Shown piece by piece: positions 46,262 through 54,492 of a stretch of DNA of 64,000 bases; positions within the stretch are counted from its first letter, which is position 1, and each line of letters opens with the position of its first letter. The stretch comes from an uncultured Synechococcus sp. (GTDB lineage Bacteria; Cyanobacteriota; Cyanobacteriia; PCC-6307; Cyanobiaceae). Below the pieces are notes generated by a model, which ran no database searches, was not told the origin of the DNA, and was given only the letters and a program-made list of their open reading frames with translations. Made by a program: the position numbers and the translations under genes. The stretch is taken from assembly GCA_949373155.1 (NCBI GenBank), contig CASICK010000004.1, forward strand, positions 1 to 64,000. The letters are read 5' to 3'.

Positions 46262-46591
46262 TCATTGGCCCAAGATCTCCTCCTCGTAAGAGTTATTAAC
46301 TGGTTCCTGGGATTTTGATCGGAGCAGCCCGGCAACAATGCAGGCGTTGCTCAAAGTCAGAAACGCTTCAGCACCACCGTGAAGCCAGTCCACAGCCACC
46401 AATTCAGAGTCGTAGCGAACGAGGGCAAACACAGCAGCAGCGATGGTGACGGCAACAAACAAGAGCGTGAGCTGAAACCCGAGAACGGTCAATTTTGGAA
46501 GCATGCGGCTTCGACCAAGGTGATATAGAAACACCAAGTAAGGAAGCAGGGACAGGGCGAAGAGAGGAGCTGGATCAAAGTTCGAGATCAT
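46262..46591 (-). CDS. DUF3593-family membrane protein
   Basis: About 109 residues from ATG 46591 (MISNFDPAPLFALSLLPYLV), overlapping the DUF2499 stop (ATGA). FLYHLGRSRMLPKLTVLGFQ and VDWLHGGAEAFLTLSNACIV match my recollection of DUF3593, found in cyanobacteria and plants. Three helices. Function unknown; co-location with DUF2499 and psaK suggests a thylakoid role. Confidence 0.8.
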   Translation of the reverse strand: MISNFDPAPLFALSLLPYLVFLYHLGRSRMLPKLTVLGFQLTLLFVAVTIAAAVFALVRYDSELVAVDWLHGGAEAFLTLSNACIVAGLLRSKSQEPVNNSYEEEILGQ

Positions 46592-46890
46592 CCCTTCACC
46601 ATTGGGTCGCGTTGAAGATTCCAGGCTGCAATAGCCAATGTGACATTCCCAAGCAGGGTTGTACTGGCTTGCAGAGTGACGAGCCAACGAAGGCTCTCAG
46701 AATTGTCATAGAGGTGCCAAGTGCATGCAGCCATGGCACTGATCAACGCAGGAATCATTGCTGCGGAGAGCCAGATCATGCTCGTCTGAGAGCGGTGGGA
46801 ACCGCGCTGGGCAATCAACACCATGGCTAACAACCACTCAAAAACAGACGCCACATGAATCCACCATGTACCAAGCGAAAGGGCATGCAT
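46588..46890 (-). CDS. DUF2499-family membrane protein (Ycf49-like)
   Basis: 100 residues. LGTWWIHVASVFEWLLAMVL at the start and MIPALISAMAACTWHLYDNS with a conserved WHLYDN segment are the DUF2499 signature; the last LVTLQASTTLLGNVTLAIAA completes three helices. It is the first gene of a coupled pair with DUF3593. The two are a conserved partner set in oxygenic phototrophs; function unknown. Confidence 0.85.
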   Translation of the reverse strand: MHALSLGTWWIHVASVFEWLLAMVLIAQRGSHRSQTSMIWLSAAMIPALISAMAACTWHLYDNSESLRWLVTLQASTTLLGNVTLAIAAWNLQRDPMVKG

Positions 46891-46962
46891 GCATCACATC
46901 CGAGCGATTCACCAACGTAGGCGCCCCAAGCGCGGATAATGAAGGCCCCCCTGGTGTTGTGA

Positions 46963-48039
46963 ATGACTGGCCTGGCTCCGTTTTTATCGCCGAGGCGCAT
47001 TCTCCTCTGTGGCTATTACGGAGAAAACAACCTGGGAGATGACGCACTTCTTGAAGTCTTGATCAAACAGTTGCCGCAAAGATGGCAACCGTTGATTACT
47101 GCTCATGACGCATCAGCGGTGCAAACGATCGTTCCGCATGGAAAAGTGGTGAACAGGAGATCATTGCAAAGTGTCCTAAAAAGCATCAGTCATGTTGAAG
47201 TCGTAGTGCTAGGCGGCGGAAGCCTCCTTCAAGACAGCACAAGTTTTCGTAGCCTTGTCTATTACATAATTTTGATAGTAGTAGCGAGAATAAAGCGCAA
47301 ACCAGTATTGGTTTGGGGACAAGGCCTCGGTCCATTAAGGCATGTATGGAGCCGCTTTCTCGTGGGTCGAGTGCTCAACACTGCGGCATCCATTACTTGG
47401 AGAGATAGTGCATCAATGCAATTAGCCAAACGCATCGGAGTCAAAACGTCGATGTCAGTGGCTCCAGATCCTGTATGGACCCATCGGACGAATAAGTATC
47501 AAGGAGGAGGAAATATTGTGCTGTGTTGGCGTCCAACAAGTTTGTTGACACCGAAGGGATGGTCACTCTTGCTAACAGCCGTCGATCAACTGAGTGAAAG
47601 CAAAGGACGATCGGTAACTTGGTTCGCTTTCCATGCCAATCAAGATGCAAATATGCTGCAAAGGCTGAGCGCAGATGGATTAGTGCCGAGGAGACTTGAA
47701 GAGAAATCAATAACAATGATTGCAAAAAATATTGAACATGCACAAGATATTTTTAGTGATGCAAGCTTAGTTATTGCGATGCGATTACACGCACTCATAT
47801 TGGCAATTGTTAGCCAATGTCCAACTGTAGGACTAAGTTATGATCCAAAGGTAGAAGCAGCAGCTCGAATAGCAGATGCACCTTGGCTAGACTTAACGGA
47901 TCTTCCAAGTATTGACAGAGTACTAATGCAATGGAGGAGCTGCATGTCACATACTCCATCAAAGTCACATCTAAACGAGATCCAGAAACAAGCCTATGAA
48001 CACAAAAGAGTACTTAATAATATACTAGAAAAAATATAA
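46963..48039 (+). CDS. csaB: Polysaccharide pyruvyl transferase CsaB
   Basis: 358 residues. LLCGYYGENNLGDDALLEVL is the CsaB signature, followed by VVVLGGGSLLQDSTSFRSLV and VWGQGLGPLRHVWSRFLVGR; C-terminal VIAMRLHALILAIVSQCPTV is also conserved. CsaB adds pyruvate ketals to cell-wall polysaccharides, creating the ligand that SLH domains bind. That fits the SLH porin at 5.5 kb, although it is far away. Divergent from DUF2499. Confidence 0.9.
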   Translation: MTGLAPFLSPRRILLCGYYGENNLGDDALLEVLIKQLPQRWQPLITAHDASAVQTIVPHGKVVNRRSLQSVLKSISHVEVVVLGGGSLLQDSTSFRSLVYYIILIVVARIKRKPVLVWGQGLGPLRHVWSRFLVGRVLNTAASITWRDSASMQLAKRIGVKTSMSVAPDPVWTHRTNKYQGGGNIVLCWRPTSLLTPKGWSLLLTAVDQLSESKGRSVTWFAFHANQDANMLQRLSADGLVPRRLEEKSITMIAKNIEHAQDIFSDASLVIAMRLHALILAIVSQCPTVGLSYDPKVEAAARIADAPWLDLTDLPSIDRVLMQWRSCMSHTPSKSHLNEIQKQAYEHKRVLNNILEKI

Positions 48040-48114
48040 AAGCAGATATGAAATTAAGCAATAATGATATTAAGATAAATGCTATTCACCAATGCTCGAT
48101 AAAGTCGACCGTAT

Positions 48115-49086
48115 TCATGGAAGACGACACCCGCTTTCAGCATCAAAATGGTACTCATCGAAGGCATGCCATGACACATGAAGCGCTTCAGGAATTTCAA
48201 CTGCTGTTGAGCAGGACAACCTCAAAAGACCTTCAGGAGACTCAAGATAAAGAAGCTGAGAACTACCTAGCCATTCACGAGACGTAATTTTGCACGGAAG
48301 CCCCTCGTTGGCAAAGAAAAGAGACTCTGGCCTTATAGCAGAAATCACACCATTCTTGGGACGGAGACAATTAATTTGGGGACGTCCGATAAATTTGGCA
48401 ATAAATAAAGATTCGGGGTGATGGTAAAGGTCTGCAGGAGTTGCAACCTGTTGAATTCTTCCAGAATGCAAGACAGCAATACGATCGGCAATTGCCATCG
48501 CTTCATGCTGATCGTGAGTCACGTGAATGACAGGTTTTTGCCGATCAAGAACAAGACGACGCAGCTCTGGTCTTAATTCTTCGCGAAGTTGAGCATCTAA
48601 ATTGCTCATGGGTTCATCGAGCAGATACACATCAGGATCCCGAAGCAATGCTCTTGCTAAAGCCACCCGTTGCCGTTGACCTCCAGACAACTGAGCCGGC
48701 AACACATCTGCACGGTCTTGCAACTGCACAAGTTCAAGCATTTCTTGAATACGGTGTTGTCGTTCGGATGGACGAACACCTCGCACCCGAAGACCAAGTT
48801 CCAAATTGGCAAAAACACTCAAATGTGGAAGCAGGGCATAACTTTGAAAAACCATTCCAACAGCTCTCTGTGCTGCAGCAGATTGCGTTACATTTACCTG
48901 ATTGAGATAAATCTCACCTTCAGATGCTGGATCAAGCCCTGCAACTAGCCTCAAGGTACTACTCTTACCACAGCCAGATGGACCAACCAAGGCAACACAT
49001 TCGCCATCCTCAACTTGAAGATTAAGATGACGAACAATCCATTGTTGGCCCACACATCGTCCTAAATTTTGTATTTGAAGAGTCAT
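48115..49086 (-). CDS. ggtA: Sugar ABC transporter ATP-binding subunit (glucosylglycerol uptake)
   Basis: 323 residues. Walker [10 protein letters not shown] (about 35-43), Q-loop MVFQSYALLPHLS, signature LSGGQRQRVALARALLRDP, Walker B VYLLDEPMSNLDAQLRE, then HVTHDQHEAMAIADRIAVLH, all MalK/UgpC-type. The short regulatory domain at the C-terminus differs from E. coli MalK. It is the last gene of the ggpS operon, overlapping the upstream permease by four bases. The name is by context. Confidence 0.88.
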   Translation of the reverse strand: MTLQIQNLGRCVGQQWIVRHLNLQVEDGECVALVGPSGCGKSSTLRLVAGLDPASEGEIYLNQVNVTQSAAAQRAVGMVFQSYALLPHLSVFANLELGLRVRGVRPSERQHRIQEMLELVQLQDRADVLPAQLSGGQRQRVALARALLRDPDVYLLDEPMSNLDAQLREELRPELRRLVLDRQKPVIHVTHDQHEAMAIADRIAVLHSGRIQQVATPADLYHHPESLFIAKFIGRPQINCLRPKNGVISAIRPESLFFANEGLPCKITSREWLGSSQLLYLESPEGLLRLSCSTAVEIPEALHVSWHAFDEYHFDAESGCRLP

Positions 49087-49895
49087 CCTTTCACTGCTCC
49101 GCTAGTAAGACCAGACACAATTGGTTTTTGAAAGATTAAAACAAGCAAGATCAAGGGAATTGAACCAAGTACGGTTGCTGCTGCATAAGCACCATATGGA
49201 ACGGAATAAATCGATGAGCCAGCAATTCTCGCCATCGCAACAGGCAAAGTTAATTTGGTTGAATCACTAATCCAGGTTAACGCAATGGGGTATTCATTCC
49301 AGGAGAATAAGAACACAAGAATTGCAGTACTTGCCGTTGCAGGTGAAATCAGCGGAATCAGAATCCAACGAAACCGTTGAAAAAGAGAAAGGCCTTCAAG
49401 CTTTGCTGCATCTTCTAACTCAGGTGGAAGATCATTAAATGCACTATTGAGTAAAAGGATGGCAAGAGGTTGAGACAGTGCTGCATAAGGAAGGCTTAAA
49501 GCCAAGAGTTGATTCCCCAAATTTAATTCGCGCGCTAGTTCAAGCAAAGCCAAGAACAGTAAAACGTAAGGGAATAGAGCTGCACCAATAAGAGCCAATC
49601 GAGTTAGTATCGACAATTGTCTAGGAATTCGATTAAGAGCATAAGCAGCAGGAAGTGCAATTAGCAAGCAAAGAAATGTACTAGATATTCCTACAATTAA
49701 ACTGTTAATGAGATACCGCCAAAATGGAGGATTTGCAGTGAGAACATTCTGATAGTGAATCAAGGTCCAACGATGATCATGCGAAGAGAATGGTTGGATA
49801 AGAGCTTGATCACTGCAAAAGGATGTATAAACCTGCCATAGCAATGGACCTAATGACCATACTAAAAGCAGCGTGATAAGAAAACGTCTATTCAT
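49083..49895 (-). CDS. ggtD: Sugar ABC permease, MalG type (glucosylglycerol)
   Basis: 270 residues, six helices. The coupling EAA loop is PELEDAAKLEGLSLFQRFRW followed by ILIPLISPATAS. FSWNEYPIALTWI and the end (PIVSGLTSGAVKG) are typical of MalG-type permeases, which end in GAVKG. Overlaps by four bases with both neighbours. Second permease of the osmoprotectant transporter. Confidence 0.88.
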   Translation of the reverse strand: MNRRFLITLLLVWSLGPLLWQVYTSFCSDQALIQPFSSHDHRWTLIHYQNVLTANPPFWRYLINSLIVGISSTFLCLLIALPAAYALNRIPRQLSILTRLALIGAALFPYVLLFLALLELARELNLGNQLLALSLPYAALSQPLAILLLNSAFNDLPPELEDAAKLEGLSLFQRFRWILIPLISPATASTAILVFLFSWNEYPIALTWISDSTKLTLPVAMARIAGSSIYSVPYGAYAAATVLGSIPLILLVLIFQKPIVSGLTSGAVKG

Positions 49896-50773
49896 GACTC
49901 AATAGCTCCTCGAGACTGCGAATATGTAGGAATAAGGATTTGCAAACACATCCATGCAATCACACAAATCAAACTTATAAGTACAAAGCTTGCTATAATA
50001 ATAGTAGAGCTGTATCCAAAATCTAAAAATCTGAGTGCATTCCAATACGCATACAAAGCAATACTTTCTGTACTACTAGCAGGCCCACCACCAGTGAGTA
50101 CTTGAATTAAATCAAAGACTCCAAATGCCTGAGCGAGTCTAAAAAGTAAGGCAAGGAGAAGATAAGGACGAAGCAAGGGAAGCGTAATACGTCTTAAACA
50201 AATGAGGGCATTTCCGCCCTCGAGTCGTACTGCTTCATAAAGGTCAATTGGAATGGTCTGTAAACCAGCCAATAGAATCAAGGCTGCAAATGGAGTTGTT
50301 TTCCAAACATCTGCCCATACGGTAGCTATCCAAGCAAGGTTAGGATCGCCAAGAATATTTAGTGAACCTATTCCAGCAATCTGAGTGAAATGATCAACTG
50401 GTCCATAAGGTGTATTGAAGATCCATCGCCAACCAAGCGCCATCACTGTGGTTGGCAAGGCCCAAGGAATGAGTGTCAAAGTTCGAACCACAGCTCGACC
50501 TCGCCAGCGCTGGTCCAATAGCAGAGCGATGCATAGCGCAAGTATCAGCTCAAGACCAACAGACACTCCCGCAAAACGTAGTGTTTGGCCAAGGTCTTGC
50601 CAAAAACGCTGATCCTGCAGTAAGCGCAGCCAATTCGCACCGCCATTTGGAATCGCAATTAACCCAGTCATTACGGAGTTGGCATGGAAACTAAGCCATG
50701 CATAGCGAAATAAGGGGCCCACAAAGACAACCAGAAGCAGCAACAGAGCTGGAAGTAAAAGGAAGGCAATCAT
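49892..50773 (-). CDS. ggtC: Sugar ABC permease, MalF type (glucosylglycerol)
   Basis: 293 residues, six helices. The coupling loop is IDLYEAVRLEGGNALICLRR followed by [38 protein letters not shown] is a MalF-type motif. Partner of the downstream permease in the ggt transporter, which recaptures glucosylglycerol leaking from salt-adapted cells. Four-base overlaps on both sides show tight coupling. Confidence 0.88.
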   Translation of the reverse strand: MIAFLLLPALLLLLVVFVGPLFRYAWLSFHANSVMTGLIAIPNGGANWLRLLQDQRFWQDLGQTLRFAGVSVGLELILALCIALLLDQRWRGRAVVRTLTLIPWALPTTVMALGWRWIFNTPYGPVDHFTQIAGIGSLNILGDPNLAWIATVWADVWKTTPFAALILLAGLQTIPIDLYEAVRLEGGNALICLRRITLPLLRPYLLLALLFRLAQAFGVFDLIQVLTGGGPASSTESIALYAYWNALRFLDFGYSSTIIIASFVLISLICVIAWMCLQILIPTYSQSRGAIES

Positions 50774-52041
50774 GATTGCTTTCCTGCAGAGATAAGAATT
50801 TGTTTGGTGTTGGCGGTAGCAACATTCATTCCATCCTCAGCTGTTATCTCGCCGGTAAGGACGCTACTGAGTTGACGAGTTAATACATCGCTAATTTGTC
50901 CATATAGCGGCGTTTCAGGCCTTGGAGAAACAACTTTCAGCGCTCGGCCGAATTCAGCGAGGATGGGTTTTCGTTGAAGCAATTGAGGATCATCAATCAC
51001 ACGCTGTTGCGTAGGAGAATACCCATAGTTGAGAAACAATTCCTTTTGTGCAGACTCACTTGTAAGGAAGCGAATTGCTTCGATCGAGGCATCCACATGT
51101 GAAGACCCTTGTAGAACCGTGAGCCCCCAGCTTCCAAGCGTTGCGGTGGAGTACCCGGGTTTAGAAACCATGGTGGTAATACCAACATTTCCCTTAACAG
51201 AACTATCTGATTTTTGAAGTTCAGCCCAGGCGTAGGGCCAGTTCCGCATGAATGCGGCATCTCCTACCTTGAAACTCTGAAGAGCCTCAGCTTCTGCATA
51301 ATTGGTGACTGCCCTTGGACTGATACCTTGATCGATCAGCCCGCGTAGCCAAGCCGCTGCTTCCACACCAGGTTGTAAATCTAAACCAATTTGATTTTCA
51401 TTAGCCTGCAGCCATTCCCCTCCAAATCCATCAATCATTTCTAAATAGACACAACTAAGGCCCTCATACTGTCGTCCTTGCCAGACATAACCCCAATCAA
51501 CTTTTTTCTCCTTTTGTAGAGATTGACTTATTTGAACCAATTCATCTGGAGTTTCTGGTGGTCGTTCCATTAGGTCAGTTCTGTAGTAAAGCAAACCCAT
51601 ATCTGCAGTCATAGGCCAACGATAAAGATGCCCGTCATAAGAGTTTCCCTTCCGTGCCCCTATAGCCAAAGAATCAACATCTTTCTCACTAAAATAATTT
51701 TCCAAAGGTTCCATCCAGCCCGCTGCCGCATACTTCGACAGCCAGGTAACATCCATCAATAAACCATCAAATGTGGCTTTTCCCAAAAGCAAACTACTAA
51801 TCGCTAAATCAGACATTGCATCTGTTTCCAATGGCCCCCTAATAACACGCAGATTGATCTCACCACGGTGCTCTTGATTAAATTGCTTTACTAAATCCTT
51901 AGTAGCATCAGCAAATGGGGCTGCCATCAAGAAGGAAACTGATTCAATCGCTCTTACTCGAGCAAGAGCAAAACCAGTACTACAGATTAGAACAATCACT
52001 AGTGATGCTAAAATCTGCCAAATAAAATAATTTTTCCTCAC
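50770..52041 (-). CDS. ggtB: Extracellular solute-binding protein (glucosylglycerol)
   Basis: 423 residues. An N-terminal hydrophobic segment (LASLVIVLICSTGFALARV) is a signal anchor or signal peptide; no lipobox Cys is apparent except in the helix itself. MTADMGLLYYRTDLMERPPE and SFKVGDAAFMRNWPYAWAEL belong to the group 1 sugar-binding family. Two bases separate its start from ggpS. It delivers the solute to the ggtCD permease. Confidence 0.88.
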   Translation of the reverse strand: MRKNYFIWQILASLVIVLICSTGFALARVRAIESVSFLMAAPFADATKDLVKQFNQEHRGEINLRVIRGPLETDAMSDLAISSLLLGKATFDGLLMDVTWLSKYAAAGWMEPLENYFSEKDVDSLAIGARKGNSYDGHLYRWPMTADMGLLYYRTDLMERPPETPDELVQISQSLQKEKKVDWGYVWQGRQYEGLSCVYLEMIDGFGGEWLQANENQIGLDLQPGVEAAAWLRGLIDQGISPRAVTNYAEAEALQSFKVGDAAFMRNWPYAWAELQKSDSSVKGNVGITTMVSKPGYSTATLGSWGLTVLQGSSHVDASIEAIRFLTSESAQKELFLNYGYSPTQQRVIDDPQLLQRKPILAEFGRALKVVSPRPETPLYGQISDVLTRQLSSVLTGEITAEDGMNVATANTKQILISAGKQS

Positions 52042-52043
52042 AA

Positions 52044-53540
52044 CTAATCACCATTCTTGCCTTCAAGAGCATCCATTTGCTCACTCACCCAATCACTCAC
52101 GGTGAAGCTTTCAACAGCATTACTCATTCTACTCATCCTTTCAATTTGTTCCTCTTTCGGCATTTCCAAAGCCCGTTCAATTGCCTCATCCATCTGTCGA
52201 TGTGAGTAAGGATTGGTCAAAATTGCACCATCAAGAACAACAGACGCACCTGTAAACTCTGAGAGCACTAGTACACCATCTCGATCCTTACGTGCAGCTG
52301 CATATTCCTTAGCAACTAAATTCAATCCATCACGCAGTGGTGTAATCCAACAGATGTCTGAACGAGTAAACCAAGCAACCATTTCTTCATACGGTATGCG
52401 TCGTGTTGAAAAGCGAATAGGAACCCAATCAATCAAGCTAAATCGCCCGTTAATTCGACCTGCAGTTTCTTCGATGGTACGTTGCGTGTCTTCGTAGATT
52501 TTCATACCACTTGCAGCTGCCACACAAGCAAGCATAAGCACGACTTTTCCATGCCAATCCTGTCGATGTTCAAGTAAACGTTCAAAGGCGAGTAAGAGCT
52601 CTTCATTGCCCTTGGTGTAATCAACACGGCTAGCAGAAAGGATTAGTTTTCTACCCTTCTTAGTGTCATCATCAATATGAGCAGCTAATTCTTGAACATC
52701 AGCTCGAACTGAAAGCTCTTGAATGACATCTGGTGATGTCCCTACTGGAGATGACAAGAGCTGAATCTTACGTCCCTTATAATTTAAACAAGGGGTTTCA
52801 GATGGTTCCGTCAAAGCGGAACCTGTTGGAGCGAATCTTGAATTAACAGGTTGCTTGGAGCCTTTTTCAGCACCTAATAAACAGCTGGCAGCTCGGGCAA
52901 AGTTCTCGGTATACCTTGGTATATGAAATCCAACCACATCGCAGCTTAAAAGGCTTTCAAGAATTTGTTCACGCCATGGCAAAATGGCGAAAACATCATT
53001 TCCAGGGAATGGTGTGTGATGGAAGAATGCAATCTTTAGGTCTGGCCTTAATTCTCTGATATAACCTGGAACAAGCCACAAGTTGTAGTCATGAATCCAC
53101 ACAGTTGCCGATTCCGCAGCTTGATAACAAGCAGCTTTGGCAAAACGCAGATTAACTTCTTCGAAGATGCCCCAATCAGCATTGTTTACGTTAAAGTGTG
53201 TTGGAAAAGTATGCAATATTGGCCAAAATGATTCTTTTGACGTAACGTGATAAAAACTTGTTATCTGATTTTCTTCTAACGGAATTCTACACAATGTAAA
53301 TGGCTTCGGATCGGACATTGAGATGCTTTCATCAGCCGCATCTTCAACACTGTCTACTTCCCTCCAAGCAATCCACGTCCCATTTTCTCGCGTCCGAAAT
53401 AAATTTCTTAGCGTTGGAATGATACCGTTTGGGCTTTTCTGATCGCACCAAATCCTGTTGCCATTTTCATCCTTACCTTCATCAAAAGGCGTGCGATGGT
53501 ACAAAAGAATGAAAGGACTTTGCCCTTTTGTGACCGCCAT
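52044..53540 (-). CDS. ggpS: Glucosylglycerol-phosphate synthase
   Basis: 498 residues, GT20 family. It joins ADP-glucose and glycerol 3-phosphate. VWIHDYNLWLVPGYIRELRP followed by AFFHHTPFPGNDVFAILPWR and ASRVDYTKGNEELLLAFERL mark the GT20 active site; RSDICWITPLRDGLNLVAKE is conserved. The FILLYHRTPFDEG N-terminus separates GgpS from trehalose-phosphate synthases. It heads the operon of synthesis followed by recapture; salt induction is known for the family. No ggpR-like regulator ORF was seen upstream. Confidence 0.95.
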   Translation of the reverse strand: MAVTKGQSPFILLYHRTPFDEGKDENGNRIWCDQKSPNGIIPTLRNLFRTRENGTWIAWREVDSVEDAADESISMSDPKPFTLCRIPLEENQITSFYHVTSKESFWPILHTFPTHFNVNNADWGIFEEVNLRFAKAACYQAAESATVWIHDYNLWLVPGYIRELRPDLKIAFFHHTPFPGNDVFAILPWREQILESLLSCDVVGFHIPRYTENFARAASCLLGAEKGSKQPVNSRFAPTGSALTEPSETPCLNYKGRKIQLLSSPVGTSPDVIQELSVRADVQELAAHIDDDTKKGRKLILSASRVDYTKGNEELLLAFERLLEHRQDWHGKVVLMLACVAAASGMKIYEDTQRTIEETAGRINGRFSLIDWVPIRFSTRRIPYEEMVAWFTRSDICWITPLRDGLNLVAKEYAAARKDRDGVLVLSEFTGASVVLDGAILTNPYSHRQMDEAIERALEMPKEEQIERMSRMSNAVESFTVSDWVSEQMDALEGKNGD

Positions 53541-53608
53541 GCTTCACCTCCCTTTGCTGGCTCTACCGAGCCATGGTCAACATCCCATCTCTAACACGCG
53601 CAGGGCGC

Positions 53609-54160
53609 TCAACTGGTTTGTAACTCGTTGAGGCGGCTAAGTACCTCGTTGGCATGACCAACTGGACGCACTCCTGTCCAAACAGCCTGAAGAACGGACT
53701 CTGGGTCGATGATGAACGTGTGACGCATTGAGTATGGAGCCATCCAGGAACCGTAAGCCTTACTTACAACACCATCCGAATCGGAAAGCAAGGGAAACTT
53801 CAACTCCTCAGAGCTGCAAAACGATTCGTGATCACTTACTGAATCTGCACTGATGGCAACAACCTCAGCTCCTTGCTTTTTGAACTTTGGCAACGCTTCC
53901 TGAAAGCCATGGGCTTCGATCGTGCAGCCAGAGGTGAAGTCTCTTGGGTAGAAATAAACCACGAGCCAACGTCCCTGAAGGCTCGTCAAACTCCAGTGCT
54001 TTTGTTCTGGATTAGCACTACTGAAACCCGGTAGATCAAAATCTGGCGCTTTGATTCCAATCTCTGGAGAAATGCCACCCAGAGCCTTGGCACGAGCAGG
54101 AGCCAATAAAAAAATCCCTGCTCCCAGAACTGCAGTCTGGAGTAGGGATCGTCTTTTCAT
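53609..54160 (-). CDS. Exported peroxiredoxin of the Bcp/PrxQ group
   Basis: 183 residues. An N-terminal MKRRSLLQTAVLGAGIFLLA resembles a twin-Arg or Sec signal ending in ARAKA. The peroxidatic Cys lies in YPRDFTSGCTIEAHGFQEAL (about residue 80). The resolving Cys five residues after it in typical PrxQ is a His here. Another Cys follows later (HESFCSSEEL). It reduces peroxides, probably in thylakoid lumen or periplasm. It lies between ggpS and rpmB on the same strand. Confidence 0.88.
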   Translation of the reverse strand: MKRRSLLQTAVLGAGIFLLAPARAKALGGISPEIGIKAPDFDLPGFSSANPEQKHWSLTSLQGRWLVVYFYPRDFTSGCTIEAHGFQEALPKFKKQGAEVVAISADSVSDHESFCSSEELKFPLLSDSDGVVSKAYGSWMAPYSMRHTFIIDPESVLQAVWTGVRPVGHANEVLSRLNELQTS

Positions 54161-54194
54161 GTAACTACTGGAAGTCCTATAACTCTAGAGAGAC

Positions 54195-54431
54195 TCAGAG
54201 TTTTGCGAGATTGACTCCCAGTGAGCGAGCGTAAGCACCCAACCCCTTCTTCTGGATGGTCTTAAGGGCCCGAGTGGTAATACGAATGTTGATCCAGCGT
54301 TTTCCCTCTGCCCACCACAGACGACGCTGCTGCAGGTTGGCCTGCTGCAGCTTCTTGGTACGTATGTGGGAGTGGCTCACAGCCATGCCGTTGTTAGCGC
54401 GAGTACCTGTGAGCTGACACACCCGTGACAT
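54195..54431 (-). CDS. rpmB: 50S ribosomal protein L28
   Basis: 78 residues. [20 protein letters not shown] opens the L28 family, then [20 protein letters not shown] and [20 protein letters not shown]. Highly basic as expected. No zinc-Cys quartet. On the same strand as the neighbours. Confidence 0.97.
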   Translation of the reverse strand: MSRVCQLTGTRANNGMAVSHSHIRTKKLQQANLQQRRLWWAEGKRWINIRITTRALKTIQKKGLGAYARSLGVNLAKL

Positions 54432-54492
54432 AACGGCGTCCTTAAGAAAGCAATGGCCAATGACCGAGCAACAACACTAGCAAAGTGTCTGC

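Noticed and set aside
48048..48287. 79-codon frame overlapping the ggtA end
   Set aside because: More than half is antisense to the ATPase C-terminus; no motif.
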